DNA from: an uncultured Muribaculum sp.
Lineage (GTDB): Bacteria; Bacteroidota; Bacteroidia; Bacteroidales; Muribaculaceae
NCBI GenBank assembly: GCA_910578835.1
Contig: CAJTSK010000054.1
Location: forward strand, 1 to 11,523
Direction of reading: 5' to 3'
DNA: 11,523 nt
Below, one piece after another: positions 1-6,320 of the stretch. The notes under the pieces were generated by a model that saw nothing but the letters and a program-made list of their open reading frames with translations, did no database searches and was not told the DNA's origin. The translations under genes and the position numbers were made by a program. How positions within the stretch are numbered: the stretch's first letter is position 1; each line of letters starts with the position of its first letter.

Positions 1-3
1 GTG

Positions 4-35
4 CAAAGGTAGACACTTTCTGTATATCCTCCAAA
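4..35 (-). promoter_or_regulatory. Leftward Bacteroidetes-type promoter at window edge
   Basis: Read on the minus strand, TTTG (35 to 32) is followed after exactly 20 nt by TACCTTTG (11 to 4), matching the Bacteroidetes housekeeping sigma consensus TTTG-N19-21-TAnnTTTG. Transcription would start at or just beyond the left edge and run out of the window, so the gene it serves is not visible. Upstream of it (to about position 120) the sequence is AT-rich, with several A/T runs. No gene is seen in 1-190. Confidence 0.65.
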
Positions 36-190
36 TTTTTCCGCAACTTTTTTCAGGAAAAATTTCAGACACCCGCATTTTACACATTATATAATATATC
101 TCGCGAAAAAAATTTCACCGGACCACACATAACCACACGCCAAACGACGTCACAAGCCCGAAATCGCGCGACATTTTTTTTGCAAAATTT

Positions 191-1258
191 TTACTCAACC
201 TCGCGCAGCAAGAAGATTTCTGTAGGAAAATGGTCGGAATATCCATTCAAAAATCTTCCTCCGGAGTAAGTGCGGTGAGGATAATTTTTGAATTTTCCTG
301 AACGGGTGCGCAAAAAAGGCTTGTTAAAAACCGTACATTTCCAATATTCAAGTCCGGGAATTGACCCGTCGACAAGGTTACCCGACAAAATTATCTGGTC
401 AAAAAGATTCCAGACACCGTTGTAGCATAAAGAGCCGACACCGTGATCCAGGATATCCCAAAACGGATTATAGAAACCATGAGCCTTTGCATCCTCGCGA
501 TTACGCACACCGCCGAACACCTTTGCACACGATTTATTGAACGGGTCGTCGTTAAGGTCGCCCATCATCACGATACCCTGAGAGGGATCCACACGCCATA
601 ACGAATCGGCAATCTCACGCGACAACCGCGCGGCAGCCTCACGCATAGGGCTCGACTCCTTCTCGCCCCCAAGACGCGAAGGCCAATGGTTGACGATAAA
701 GCTCATGGGCAAATCGAGCAGCGAACCGCTCACACAAAGCTGGTCGCGGGTAAGGAAATCAGGGTCATCAGGAATCACAAGACGATGATTGTTGACATTA
801 TCCAAAGAAAAATAGAGCGGATTGTAGAGCAGCCCGACATCTATGCCCCTACGGTCGGGCGAATCATGATGCACAATCTGCAACCCCCAGGGGGCTTTGC
901 CTTCAGCCACCAAGGTAGAGTCGATAGCCTTCACAAGGTCTTCGACCACACCACGATTTTCCACCTCGGCGATACCGATAATCGCCGGTCCGACGGGCGT
1001 TTCCGGCGTGGCAAGAGAGGTTATGGCACGCGACAGGTTGCGCAGTTTCTGGTGATAACGCTCCGAAGTCCACTGTCTCGGCCCCTCAGGCGAAAATTCA
1101 TAGTCAAACTTGCCATTGTCATTGATTGTGTCAAAAAGATTTTCAAGATTATAAAACGCCACTCCGGCGACAAGATATTTCTTCTCTCCCACGCTGCCGG
1201 TAGCGGCAGAGAGCATAAGGGCCACCATTAATAATGGCAAAAATAGCAATTTACGCAT
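191..1258 (-). CDS. Secreted endonuclease/exonuclease/phosphatase-fold protein
   Basis: This 355-residue protein belongs to the metal-dependent endonuclease/exonuclease/phosphatase superfamily (DNase I-like fold), which cleaves phosphodiester or phosphomonoester bonds. The N-terminus (MRKLLFLPLLMVALMLSAAT) is a typical signal peptide with no lipobox cysteine, so export to the periplasm or beyond is likely. Family motifs appear in the expected order: FYNLENLFD (35-43) near the start, IAEVEN (96-101) with the metal-binding Glu, RRGIDVGLLY (136-145), NHWPSR (190-195) with a catalytic-type His, GDLNDDP (233-239), and YSDHFP (340-345) with the terminal Asp-His pair. All key residues seem intact, so it should be active. 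Substrate is unknown; secreted Bacteroidales relatives are usually annotated only as endonuclease or hypothetical. It is transcribed alone, divergent from aroQ. The ATG start is supported by the signal peptide and by a -7 element 28 nt upstream. Confidence 0.88.
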   Translation of the reverse strand: MRKLLFLPLLMVALMLSAATGSVGEKKYLVAGVAFYNLENLFDTINDNGKFDYEFSPEGPRQWTSERYHQKLRNLSRAITSLATPETPVGPAIIGIAEVENRGVVEDLVKAIDSTLVAEGKAPWGLQIVHHDSPDRRGIDVGLLYNPLYFSLDNVNNHRLVIPDDPDFLTRDQLCVSGSLLDLPMSFIVNHWPSRLGGEKESSPMREAAARLSREIADSLWRVDPSQGIVMMGDLNDDPFNKSCAKVFGGVRNREDAKAHGFYNPFWDILDHGVGSLCYNGVWNLFDQIILSGNLVDGSIPGLEYWKCTVFNKPFLRTRSGKFKNYPHRTYSGGRFLNGYSDHFPTEIFLLREVE

Positions 1259-1286
1259 AGCACAACATATAATATAATTCTATCCA

Positions 1287-1294
1287 CAAAATTA
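1287..1294 (-). promoter_or_regulatory. Probable -7 element of the nuclease gene
   Basis: On the minus strand the sequence TAATTTTG matches TAnnTTTG, and it ends 28 nt before the nuclease ATG. A clean TTTG -33 box at 19-21 nt is missing; the best nearby candidate is only a TTTA. The leader is very AT-rich, as is usual in this phylum. The assignment rests mainly on the -7 match and its position. Confidence 0.45.
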
Positions 1295-1322
1295 ATATAT
1301 TTTCCCAAAACATAAAGTCAAT

Positions 1323-1348
1323 GCCCATAATCCTACAACTTTATGGGC
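1323..1348. promoter_or_regulatory. Inverted repeat between divergent genes, candidate operator
   Basis: GCCCATAA (1323-1330) and TTATGGGC (1341-1348) are perfect 8-bp reverse complements separated by 10 nt. The repeat lies between two divergent genes, so it cannot be a shared 3' terminator. It sits just upstream of the expected -33 zone of aroQ and about 30 nt upstream of the nuclease -7 box. A regulator-binding site is the most natural reading, but no regulator gene is in the window to pair with it. Confidence 0.4.
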
Positions 1349-1353
1349 GATAA

Positions 1354-1386
1354 TTGCGCAAAAACGCGGATTTCTATGTAACTTTG
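1354..1386 (+). promoter_or_regulatory. aroQ promoter
   Basis: TAACTTTG at 1379-1386 matches the -7 consensus TAnnTTTG and lies 23 nt before the aroQ start codon. The upstream partner is weak: only ATTG ending at 1356, spaced 22 nt. The site also contains the 8-bp palindrome TTGCGCAA (1354-1361). It probably drives aroQ, pyk and the methyltransferase gene together. Confidence 0.55.
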
Positions 1387-1409
1387 CAGAGTTATAAGCC
1401 AATAAGATA

Positions 1410-1841
1410 ATGAATATCACCATCATCAATGGACCCAACCTGAATCTACTCGGGGTCAGAGAACCCGGCATTTACGGCAGCGAAGGTTTTGAAAGCTATC
1501 TTAAGCGCCTTCGTTCACAGTATCCTGAAGTAGACATCGAGTATTTTCAAAGCAACCATGAGGGAGAGATAATTGACCGTCTTCATGAGACAGGCTTCGG
1601 CAAGACCGACGGCATAGTGCTGAACGCCGGCGCCTATACCCACACCTCACTTGCCATCGCCGATGCCATCGCGGCAATCAACACTCCCGTAATCGAGGTA
1701 CACATCAGCAATGTCCACGCAAGAGAGGAGATACGCCATCGCTCGATGATAAGCAATGTGTGCCGCGGAGTCATCGCCGGATTCGGACTCGACAGCTACC
1801 GCCTTGCAATAGAAGCATTAACCCAAATTATACACCTGTAA
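1410..1841 (+). CDS. aroQ: Type II 3-dehydroquinate dehydratase
   Basis: AroQ removes water from 3-dehydroquinate to give 3-dehydroshikimate, the third step of the cytosolic shikimate pathway to aromatic amino acids and chorismate. At 143 residues the protein is full length for the type II class, which forms dodecamers. It opens with INGPNLNLLGVREPGIYG (6-23), holding the catalytic Arg17 and Tyr22 pair. NHEGEIID (49-56), LNAGAYTHTS (71-80) with substrate-binding Asn72, and EVHISN (96-101) with the general-acid His98 follow, then Arg105 and Arg109. Every expected catalytic residue is present. The ATG directly precedes the conserved NITIINGPN strand, so the start is firm. It is the first gene of a probable three-gene transcript with pyk 18 nt downstream; there is no obvious metabolic reason for this pairing beyond phosphoenolpyruvate feeding both glycolysis and shikimate synthesis. 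Confidence 0.97.
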   Translation: MNITIINGPNLNLLGVREPGIYGSEGFESYLKRLRSQYPEVDIEYFQSNHEGEIIDRLHETGFGKTDGIVLNAGAYTHTSLAIADAIAAINTPVIEVHISNVHAREEIRHRSMISNVCRGVIAGFGLDSYRLAIEALTQIIHL

Positions 1842-1859
1842 AATTCACTTATACTACAT

Positions 1860-3314
1860 ATGAAAAAATTTACCAAGATTGTTGCGACCATATCAGACAG
1901 ACGCTGTGATGTAGACTTTATCCGCGACCTGTATGAAAACGGAATGAACGTAGTGAGAATGAACTCAGCCCACATCCAGTATGAGGGATTTCGCCGGATT
2001 GTGGAAAATGTGCGTACAGTGTCACCGTCTATCGGCATATTGATGGACACCAAAGGAGCAGAAATACGCACCACAACCAATCTCGACGACCAGAACATCG
2101 AATATCAGCCCGGCGACAAGGTTACTTTCATAGGCGACCCCAAGGGTGTCACCGACAAAACGACAATCTACCTGAGCTATATCAACATAGCCCGCGATGT
2201 GCGTCCGGGAGTACGTTTCCTCATCGACGACGGAGAAATCGCCTTCCTCGTTGACTCCATTGAAGGCGACAAGATATATGCCACCGCGCAAAACGGCGGC
2301 TCACTCGGCTCGCGCAAGAGCGTCAATGTGCCGGGCGTAAGCATCGACCTCCCATCGCTCACCGACCGCGACCGCACCAACATAGGCTACGCCATCGACC
2401 TCGGCGTCGACTTCATAGCCCACTCTTTTGTAAGAAGCGCGCGCGACGTGCTTGACATCCAGGAGATACTCGATGCCCACAACAGCCCGATTAAAATCAT
2501 CTCCAAGATTGAAAATCAGGAAGGCATTGACAATTTCGACGAGATACTCGATGTGTCCTACGGTATCATGATTGCCCGCGGCGACCTTGGCATCGAGGTG
2601 CCGGCAGAGCGCATACCCGTGATTCAGAACCAGCTTATTAACAAGTGTATACTTCGCCACAAGCCGGTAATCGTAGCCACCCAGATGCTCCACTCGATGA
2701 TCAACAACCCGCGCCCCACCCGCGCCGAGGTCAGCGACATCGCAAACGCCGTCAACCAACATACCGACGCGCTGATGCTCAGCGGCGAGACCGCTTACGG
2801 TAAATATCCCGTAGAGGCAATCGCCACAATGACACGCGTTGCCGCCGAAGTGGAGAAATCGCTTATCAACACCCGTCCCGCCCCGCTCGTAGAGCCGGAT
2901 GTGACCTCATTCCTCTCCCGTCAGGCGGTAATCTCCTCAGAGGTACTCTCGACCAAGGCGATAATCACCGACAGCTACACCGGCAGGACGGCACGCTATA
3001 TCGCGTCGTTCCGCGGAAGCTATCCCACACTCGCGATATGCTACTATCCCTACGTGGTGAGACTGCTCGCCCTCTCTTACGGTGTGCTTCCTCTCTATCA
3101 GGAGCGCATGGAGTCGTCACGAGTCTACCTTCAGAATGCGCTCATCCACCTTATCGAGAGCGGACGCCTCACCAAGGAAGACCGCATAGCATATCTCGGC
3201 GGCGCCTATGGAGAAGGTCACGGCACATCGTTCCTTGAAATAAACAATGTGGGCAAAATCATGGAAAATTTCCAGAGCTACAATCTGCCCAACCTTGAAG
3301 AGGCCCACATATAA
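1860..3314 (+). CDS. pyk: Pyruvate kinase
   Basis: This enzyme transfers phosphate from phosphoenolpyruvate to ADP, giving pyruvate and ATP, the last step of glycolysis. The 484-residue length is normal. Seen motifs: TKIVATIS (5-12), GMNVVRMN (28-35) with substrate Arg33 and cation-ligand Asn35, DTKGAEIRT (63-71), a beta-barrel B domain at roughly 72-160, SKIEN (215-219) with catalytic Lys216, ARGDLGIEVP (239-248) with metal ligand Asp242, and ATQMLHSMINNPRPTRAEVSD (273-293) followed by LMLSGETAYGKYP (305-317). The C-terminal regulatory domain spans about 345-484. Oddities: the usual NFSHG reads NSAHI here, so the Ser that normally helps bind K+ is Ala37; the usual DTKGPE reads DTKGAE; and the usual DGTDA reads NQHTDA (299-304). 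The retained Glu68 would still fit a K+-dependent enzyme. I recall the Ala at the first site from other Bacteroidales, so that change is probably a lineage trait. Confidence 0.97.
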   Translation: MKKFTKIVATISDRRCDVDFIRDLYENGMNVVRMNSAHIQYEGFRRIVENVRTVSPSIGILMDTKGAEIRTTTNLDDQNIEYQPGDKVTFIGDPKGVTDKTTIYLSYINIARDVRPGVRFLIDDGEIAFLVDSIEGDKIYATAQNGGSLGSRKSVNVPGVSIDLPSLTDRDRTNIGYAIDLGVDFIAHSFVRSARDVLDIQEILDAHNSPIKIISKIENQEGIDNFDEILDVSYGIMIARGDLGIEVPAERIPVIQNQLINKCILRHKPVIVATQMLHSMINNPRPTRAEVSDIANAVNQHTDALMLSGETAYGKYPVEAIATMTRVAAEVEKSLINTRPAPLVEPDVTSFLSRQAVISSEVLSTKAIITDSYTGRTARYIASFRGSYPTLAICYYPYVVRLLALSYGVLPLYQERMESSRVYLQNALIHLIESGRLTKEDRIAYLGGAYGEGHGTSFLEINNVGKIMENFQSYNLPNLEEAHI

Positions 3315-3333
3315 TAAGAGCTTGTAATAATAA

Positions 3334-3966
3334 ATGACCGAAGAGTTAGAACAGTACATACTCTCCCACATCGACCCTGAGCCGGCTTATCTTGCCCGGC
3401 TCAACCGCGACACGCATGTAAGCTGCCTCTATGCCAACATGTGCTCCGGACATCTTCAAGGGCGCATGCTGAAGATGTTCACGCGCATGATAAAGCCGAG
3501 ACGGGTGTTGGAGCTTGGCACTTTTACCGGATACTCCGCACTCTGCCTCGCCGAAGGCATGGGCGATGACACCGAGCTTCACACCGTCGAAATCAACGAC
3601 GAGCTGCAAGACTTCATCGAAGCCCACTTCGCCGAATCGCCGCTGCGCGACCGCATCCACCTCCATATAGGTGATGCCCCGGAGGTGATACCCGCCCTCG
3701 GCGCAGGCTGGGACCTGGTGTTTATTGACGCCAACAAACGCAACTACGCCGACTATTACCGCCTTGTGTTGCCGATGGTAAACCCCGGAGGCTTTATAAT
3801 CGCCGACAACACCCTATGGTATGGAAAAGTCGCCGACCCCTCGGCTCATGACGCGCAGACAGCGGGCATACTTGAATTTAACGACTGCGTAGCCTCCGAC
3901 CCCTCGGTAGAAAAAGTGATGATTCCGCTGCGCGACGGACTCACCGTAATCTACAAGAAACCGTAA
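3334..3966 (+). CDS. Class I SAM-dependent O-methyltransferase
   Basis: This 210-residue cytosolic protein belongs to the CCoAOMT/catechol-type O-methyltransferase family (Pfam Methyltransf_3), which moves a methyl group from S-adenosylmethionine to a hydroxyl, usually with a divalent metal. Motif I is LELGTFTGYSAL (59-70), the acidic end of strand 2 is VEIND (85-89), and the family signature FIDANKRNYADYY (130-142) supplies Asp132. ADNTLWYGKV (157-166) supplies the second metal-ligand pair Asp158-Asn159. The sequence closes with LRDGLTVIYKK, a typical C-terminal strand. Length and motif order fit the small bacterial YrrM-like branch, whose natural substrates are mostly unknown; some members act on catechols. 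It follows pyk by 19 nt, so it is likely co-transcribed with aroQ and pyk. Whether it methylates a metabolite or an RNA-linked group cannot be told from sequence. Confidence 0.92.
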   Translation: MTEELEQYILSHIDPEPAYLARLNRDTHVSCLYANMCSGHLQGRMLKMFTRMIKPRRVLELGTFTGYSALCLAEGMGDDTELHTVEINDELQDFIEAHFAESPLRDRIHLHIGDAPEVIPALGAGWDLVFIDANKRNYADYYRLVLPMVNPGGFIIADNTLWYGKVADPSAHDAQTAGILEFNDCVASDPSVEKVMIPLRDGLTVIYKKP

Positions 3967-3969
3967 ACA

Positions 3970-4001
3970 TTTGCAAAGTAGCCTCCCTGTTAGTAACTTT
4001 G
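3970..4001 (+). promoter_or_regulatory. rbfA promoter
   Basis: TTTG at 3970-3973 and TAACTTTG at 3994-4001 are separated by exactly 20 nt, a full match to the Bacteroidetes housekeeping promoter. It begins only 4 nt after the methyltransferase stop codon. The transcript would have a leader of about 45 nt ending in an A-rich stretch (about 4036-4052) before the rbfA ATG, with no Shine-Dalgarno sequence. The -33 box lies in the palindrome TTTGCAAA. Confidence 0.8.
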
Positions 4002-4053
4002 CGATAAGTTGCGTGTTAATAGATAAAAGCTTTAACCAAAAAAATTCAAGATT

Positions 4054-4389
4054 ATGGAAACAACCCGCCAAGCCAAAATATCACGTCTGCTCCAGAAAGA
4101 GCTAAGCGAAATCTTCCGTCAGCAGACCGCCAAAACCCACGGCGTCATCATCTCGGTAAGCACAGTAAGAGTGTCGCCCGACCTCAGCATCGCCAAGGTA
4201 TATCTCTCGGTGTTCCCCTCCGAAAAGAGCCAGGAACTGCTTGAAAGCATCAAGCACAGCGCCAAGACCATACGCTACGACCTCGCGCAGAAAGTGCGCT
4301 TCCAGCTCCGCAAGACTCCCGAACTCGCTTTCTACCTTGACGACTCGCTCGACTACATCGAAAACATAGACAACCTGCTCAAGTCCTGA
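4054..4389 (+). CDS. rbfA: 30S ribosome-binding factor RbfA
   Basis: RbfA is a small KH-fold protein that binds the immature 30S subunit near the 5' end of 16S rRNA and helps its late maturation, notably in the cold. At 111 residues it is the usual size. The opening RQAKISRLLQKELSEIF (5-21) matches the family's first helix. A central strand pair (VIISVSTVRVSPDLSIAKVYLSV, residues 31-53) and the near-C-terminal RKTPELAFYLDDSLDYIENI (86-105) match its most conserved block. It has its own promoter and shares a TGATG stop-start overlap with the downstream permease gene, so the two are probably translationally coupled. In many bacteria rbfA follows infB; here it lies upstream of the rimP-nusA-infB unit and is separated from it by the permease gene. 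Confidence 0.95.
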   Translation: METTRQAKISRLLQKELSEIFRQQTAKTHGVIISVSTVRVSPDLSIAKVYLSVFPSEKSQELLESIKHSAKTIRYDLAQKVRFQLRKTPELAFYLDDSLDYIENIDNLLKS

Positions 4390-5615
4390 TGCTGACACTA
4401 AGGGTCGCGCTTCGCTATCTCATCTCCAGAAAAAACCATTCGGCGGTCAATGTGATTTCGCTCATCTCCATGACGGGCGTAGCAGTAGCCACGATGGCTA
4501 TCGTGTGTGTGTTGTCGGTGTTCAACGGGTTCACCGACCTCGCCAAATCAAAAATCTCCCGCCTCTCGCCCGACCTCCGCATAGAGAGCCGCGAAGGCAA
4601 GGTGATAGCAAGCGCCGACTCGATAACGGCATCACTGCGCTCACTGCCTGTTGTCGCAGCGGCAGCCCCTACCATCGAAGAGCATGCCCTCGCCATCTAT
4701 GCCGAACGCCAGACACCGGTAATGATGAAAGGCGTCACCGAAGCCTACGACACCTTGACCGACATACGGGCGACCGTCAAAGAAGATGGTACATGGATAC
4801 TCACCGACTCCATCTACGGCGACTTCGCCACGCTCAGTGTAGGCGCGGCAATCGCTCTTGAGGCGCACCCCGGCTTTTACCGCACTCTCGACCTGTATGT
4901 ACCGAGGCGCACCGGCCGCATAAACCCGGCAAATCCCGTCGCCTCGTTTCGCTCCGACTCGCTATTCATAGGAGGAGTGTTTCAGACGGAACAGGCTGAA
5001 TTTGACACCGACCTGGTAATAATTCCACTTGAAGCCGCGCGCCGAATGCTTGACTACACCGACGAAGCCACAGCCATAGAAGTAAAACTTGCGCCCGGCG
5101 TGAGCGACGCCAAAGGAGCTGGAGCCATCGCCTCGGCAATCGGCTCCGGCTATCTGGTCAAAGACCGCATCCAGCAACAGGAGCAGTCGTTTAAAATGAT
5201 TTCCATTGAAAAATGGATTACATTTTTCCTGCTTGCATTCATCCTCATAATCGCATCATTCAACGTCATATCCACCCTCTCGATGCTTATAATCGAGAAA
5301 GATGACAACATCCACACACTTTATGCGCTCGGCGCATCACACGGCATGATATCGCGCATATTCATACTCGAAGGGTGGCTTATCTCGCTCTTAGGAGGCA
5401 TAATCGGCATCATAGCCGGCGTGGCGCTCTCCCTCGCCCAGCAATGGGGCGGCTTCATCAAGCTTGGAGGCGACCACGACGCCATGTCCATCGACGTCTA
5501 TCCCGTAAAAGTGGAAATACCCGACCTCATAGCCGTCATCGCCCTGGTAGCACTCGTAGGATGGCTCACATCGGCGCTCACCGCCACAATCATGAGACAG
5601 CGCCTGCGCAACTGA
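4389..5615 (+). CDS. LolC/LolE-type ABC transporter permease
   Basis: This 408-residue inner-membrane protein has the FtsX/LolC-E layout: one N-terminal membrane helix (about 22-47), a large periplasmic domain (about 50-270), then three helices (about 275-301, 322-352 and 378-401). The cytoplasmic N-terminus (LRVALRYLISRKNHSAVNVI) and the first loop (SVFNGFTDLAKSKI) match lipoprotein-releasing permeases, as does PVMMKGVT (110-117). The loop after the second helix (IIEKDDNIHTLYALGAS, 301-317) is the usual ATPase-coupling segment. In Proteobacteria LolCDE releases mature lipoproteins from the inner membrane to LolA; Bacteroidetes homologues are assigned to that role by similarity only. No LolD-like ATPase is next to it, so the ATPase must be encoded elsewhere. 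The ATG overlaps the rbfA stop by one base. Confidence 0.88.
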   Translation: MLTLRVALRYLISRKNHSAVNVISLISMTGVAVATMAIVCVLSVFNGFTDLAKSKISRLSPDLRIESREGKVIASADSITASLRSLPVVAAAAPTIEEHALAIYAERQTPVMMKGVTEAYDTLTDIRATVKEDGTWILTDSIYGDFATLSVGAAIALEAHPGFYRTLDLYVPRRTGRINPANPVASFRSDSLFIGGVFQTEQAEFDTDLVIIPLEAARRMLDYTDEATAIEVKLAPGVSDAKGAGAIASAIGSGYLVKDRIQQQEQSFKMISIEKWITFFLLAFILIIASFNVISTLSMLIIEKDDNIHTLYALGASHGMISRIFILEGWLISLLGGIIGIIAGVALSLAQQWGGFIKLGGDHDAMSIDVYPVKVEIPDLIAVIALVALVGWLTSALTATIMRQRLRN

Positions 5616-5680
5616 ACGGAACGCCATTTCCCCGCGTTAATCTTTGTTAAAAAATTCGCGATATATTCTGCCACGATATT

Positions 5681-5723
5681 GTAATAAACCAGTTTATTTG
5701 CATAAGCGGCAAATATTTATTAC
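5681..5723. promoter_or_regulatory. Nested dyads over the rimP promoter
   Basis: Three perfect inverted repeats overlap the promoter. AATAAAC (5683-5689) pairs with GTTTATT (5692-5698) across 2 nt. TATTTGC (5695-5701) pairs with GCAAATA (5709-5715) across 7 nt. GTAATAAA (5681-5688) pairs with TTTATTAC (5716-5723) across 27 nt. They cover the -33 box, the spacer and the first bases of the -7 box. AT-rich sequence produces some of this by chance, so a regulator site is possible but not shown. Confidence 0.35.
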
Positions 5724-5728
5724 CTTTG
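5697..5728 (+). promoter_or_regulatory. Promoter of rimP-nusA-infB
   Basis: TTTG (5697-5700), a 20-nt spacer and TACCTTTG (5721-5728) form a perfect Bacteroidetes housekeeping promoter. Transcription should begin near 5735, giving a leader of about 65 nt that contains a strong hairpin before the rimP ATG at 5801. No clear terminator is seen between the upstream permease gene stop and this promoter, so some read-through from rbfA is possible. Confidence 0.8.
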
Positions 5729-5744
5729 CGACAGATTCGACAAC

Positions 5745-5768
5745 CGGAGGGGGCGACAGTCCCCTCCG
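5745..5768 (+). promoter_or_regulatory. Strong leader hairpin upstream of rimP
   Basis: CGGAGGGGGC (5745-5754) pairs with GTCCCCTCCG (5759-5768) over 10 bp, with one G-U wobble and a 4-nt loop GACA. It is almost entirely G-C and lies about 10 nt after the expected transcription start and 32 nt before the rimP start codon. There is no U-tract after it, so it is not an intrinsic terminator. It may stabilise the 5' end of the operon mRNA, or be a binding site for a product of the operon such as NusA. Its 5' arm contains GGAGG and its 3' arm CCTCC, resembling Shine-Dalgarno and anti-Shine-Dalgarno sequences. Confidence 0.6.
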
Positions 5769-5800
5769 ACTTGTATAAACCCGTTCAATCAACATTCAGG

Positions 5801-6268
5801 ATGATAGACCGCCAATTACTTACCGCCACAGTAGAGGATGCTATAAAAGACACCCCGCTGTTTATTGTCGACATAAACGTCACCCCCGACAATTCGATTA
5901 CCGTTGAGATTGACAGCCCCGACGGGCTTGACATCGACACCTGCGCGGACATCACGCGAAAGATTGAAAGCGTATTTGACCGCGATGCCGAAGACTATTC
6001 CCTCGAAGTAGGGTCGGCAGGACTCACATCGCCATTCAAGGTACGCGGACAATACCTCAAAAATGTAGGCAATCAGGTCGAAGTGTTGACCAAGGCAGGA
6101 GTAAAGCTCAAAGGCACCCTCACCGGAGTAGGCGACGACGACTTCACCGTCACCATCGAGAAGAAAGTGAAAGAGCCGGGAGCAAAACGCCCCGTAATGG
6201 TCGAGGAGCCGATCACCATGAAAATGGAAGAGGCTAAATATGTAAAATACTTAATTGATTTCAAATAA
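5801..6268 (+). CDS. rimP: Ribosome maturation factor RimP
   Basis: RimP (formerly YhbC/P15a) binds the free 30S subunit and assists assembly around protein S12 and the central pseudoknot. The protein has 155 residues, normal for Bacteroidales. The N-terminal alpha/beta domain covers about 1-75, with DNSITVEIDSPDGLDIDTCADITRKIE (30-56) as its core and YSLEVGSAGLTSPFK (66-80) as the conserved LEVSSPG-type motif. The C-terminal SH3-like barrel follows (about 81-155), with VEVLTKAGVKLKGTLTGV its clearest strand pair. The reading frame is open upstream to a TTG at 5726, but that codon lies inside the -7 promoter element, so translation must begin at the ATG at 5801. It is the first gene of the rimP-nusA-infB operon. 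Confidence 0.93.
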   Translation: MIDRQLLTATVEDAIKDTPLFIVDINVTPDNSITVEIDSPDGLDIDTCADITRKIESVFDRDAEDYSLEVGSAGLTSPFKVRGQYLKNVGNQVEVLTKAGVKLKGTLTGVGDDDFTVTIEKKVKEPGAKRPVMVEEPITMKMEEAKYVKYLIDFK

Positions 6269-6282
6269 AAAACTACAAATAT

Positions 6283-6320
6283 CCCCAATATGGCTAAGAA
6301 AGAGGAATCCCCCAATATGG
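6283..6320 (+). repeat. 11-bp direct repeat at the nusA start
   Basis: CCCCAATATGG occurs at 6283-6293, including the assigned nusA ATG (6290), and again at 6310-6320, including an in-frame ATG at codon 10 (6317). Both possible start codons are therefore in the same local context, 27 nt apart. The upstream ATG is preferred because the MAKKEE N-terminus looks native to the family. Confidence 0.6.

Noticed and set aside
686..1231. 181-codon open frame on the plus strand opposite the nuclease gene
   Set aside because: It lies wholly antisense to a gene with clear family motifs, its product is His/Arg-rich without recognisable domains, and no promoter or leader precedes it.
3970..3977. TTTGCAAA palindrome as an rbfA operator
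   Set aside because: It is just the -33 box plus four bases, and an 8-bp palindrome is expected by chance.
5620..5638. AACGC/GCGTT inverted repeat after the permease gene as a terminator
   Set aside because: Only 5 bp with a 9-nt loop and no proper U-tract; too weak to call.
5726..5800. 25-residue N-terminal extension of RimP from a TTG at 5726
   Set aside because: The TTG is inside the -7 promoter box and upstream of the expected transcription start, and the extension covers the leader hairpin; it does not resemble the family.
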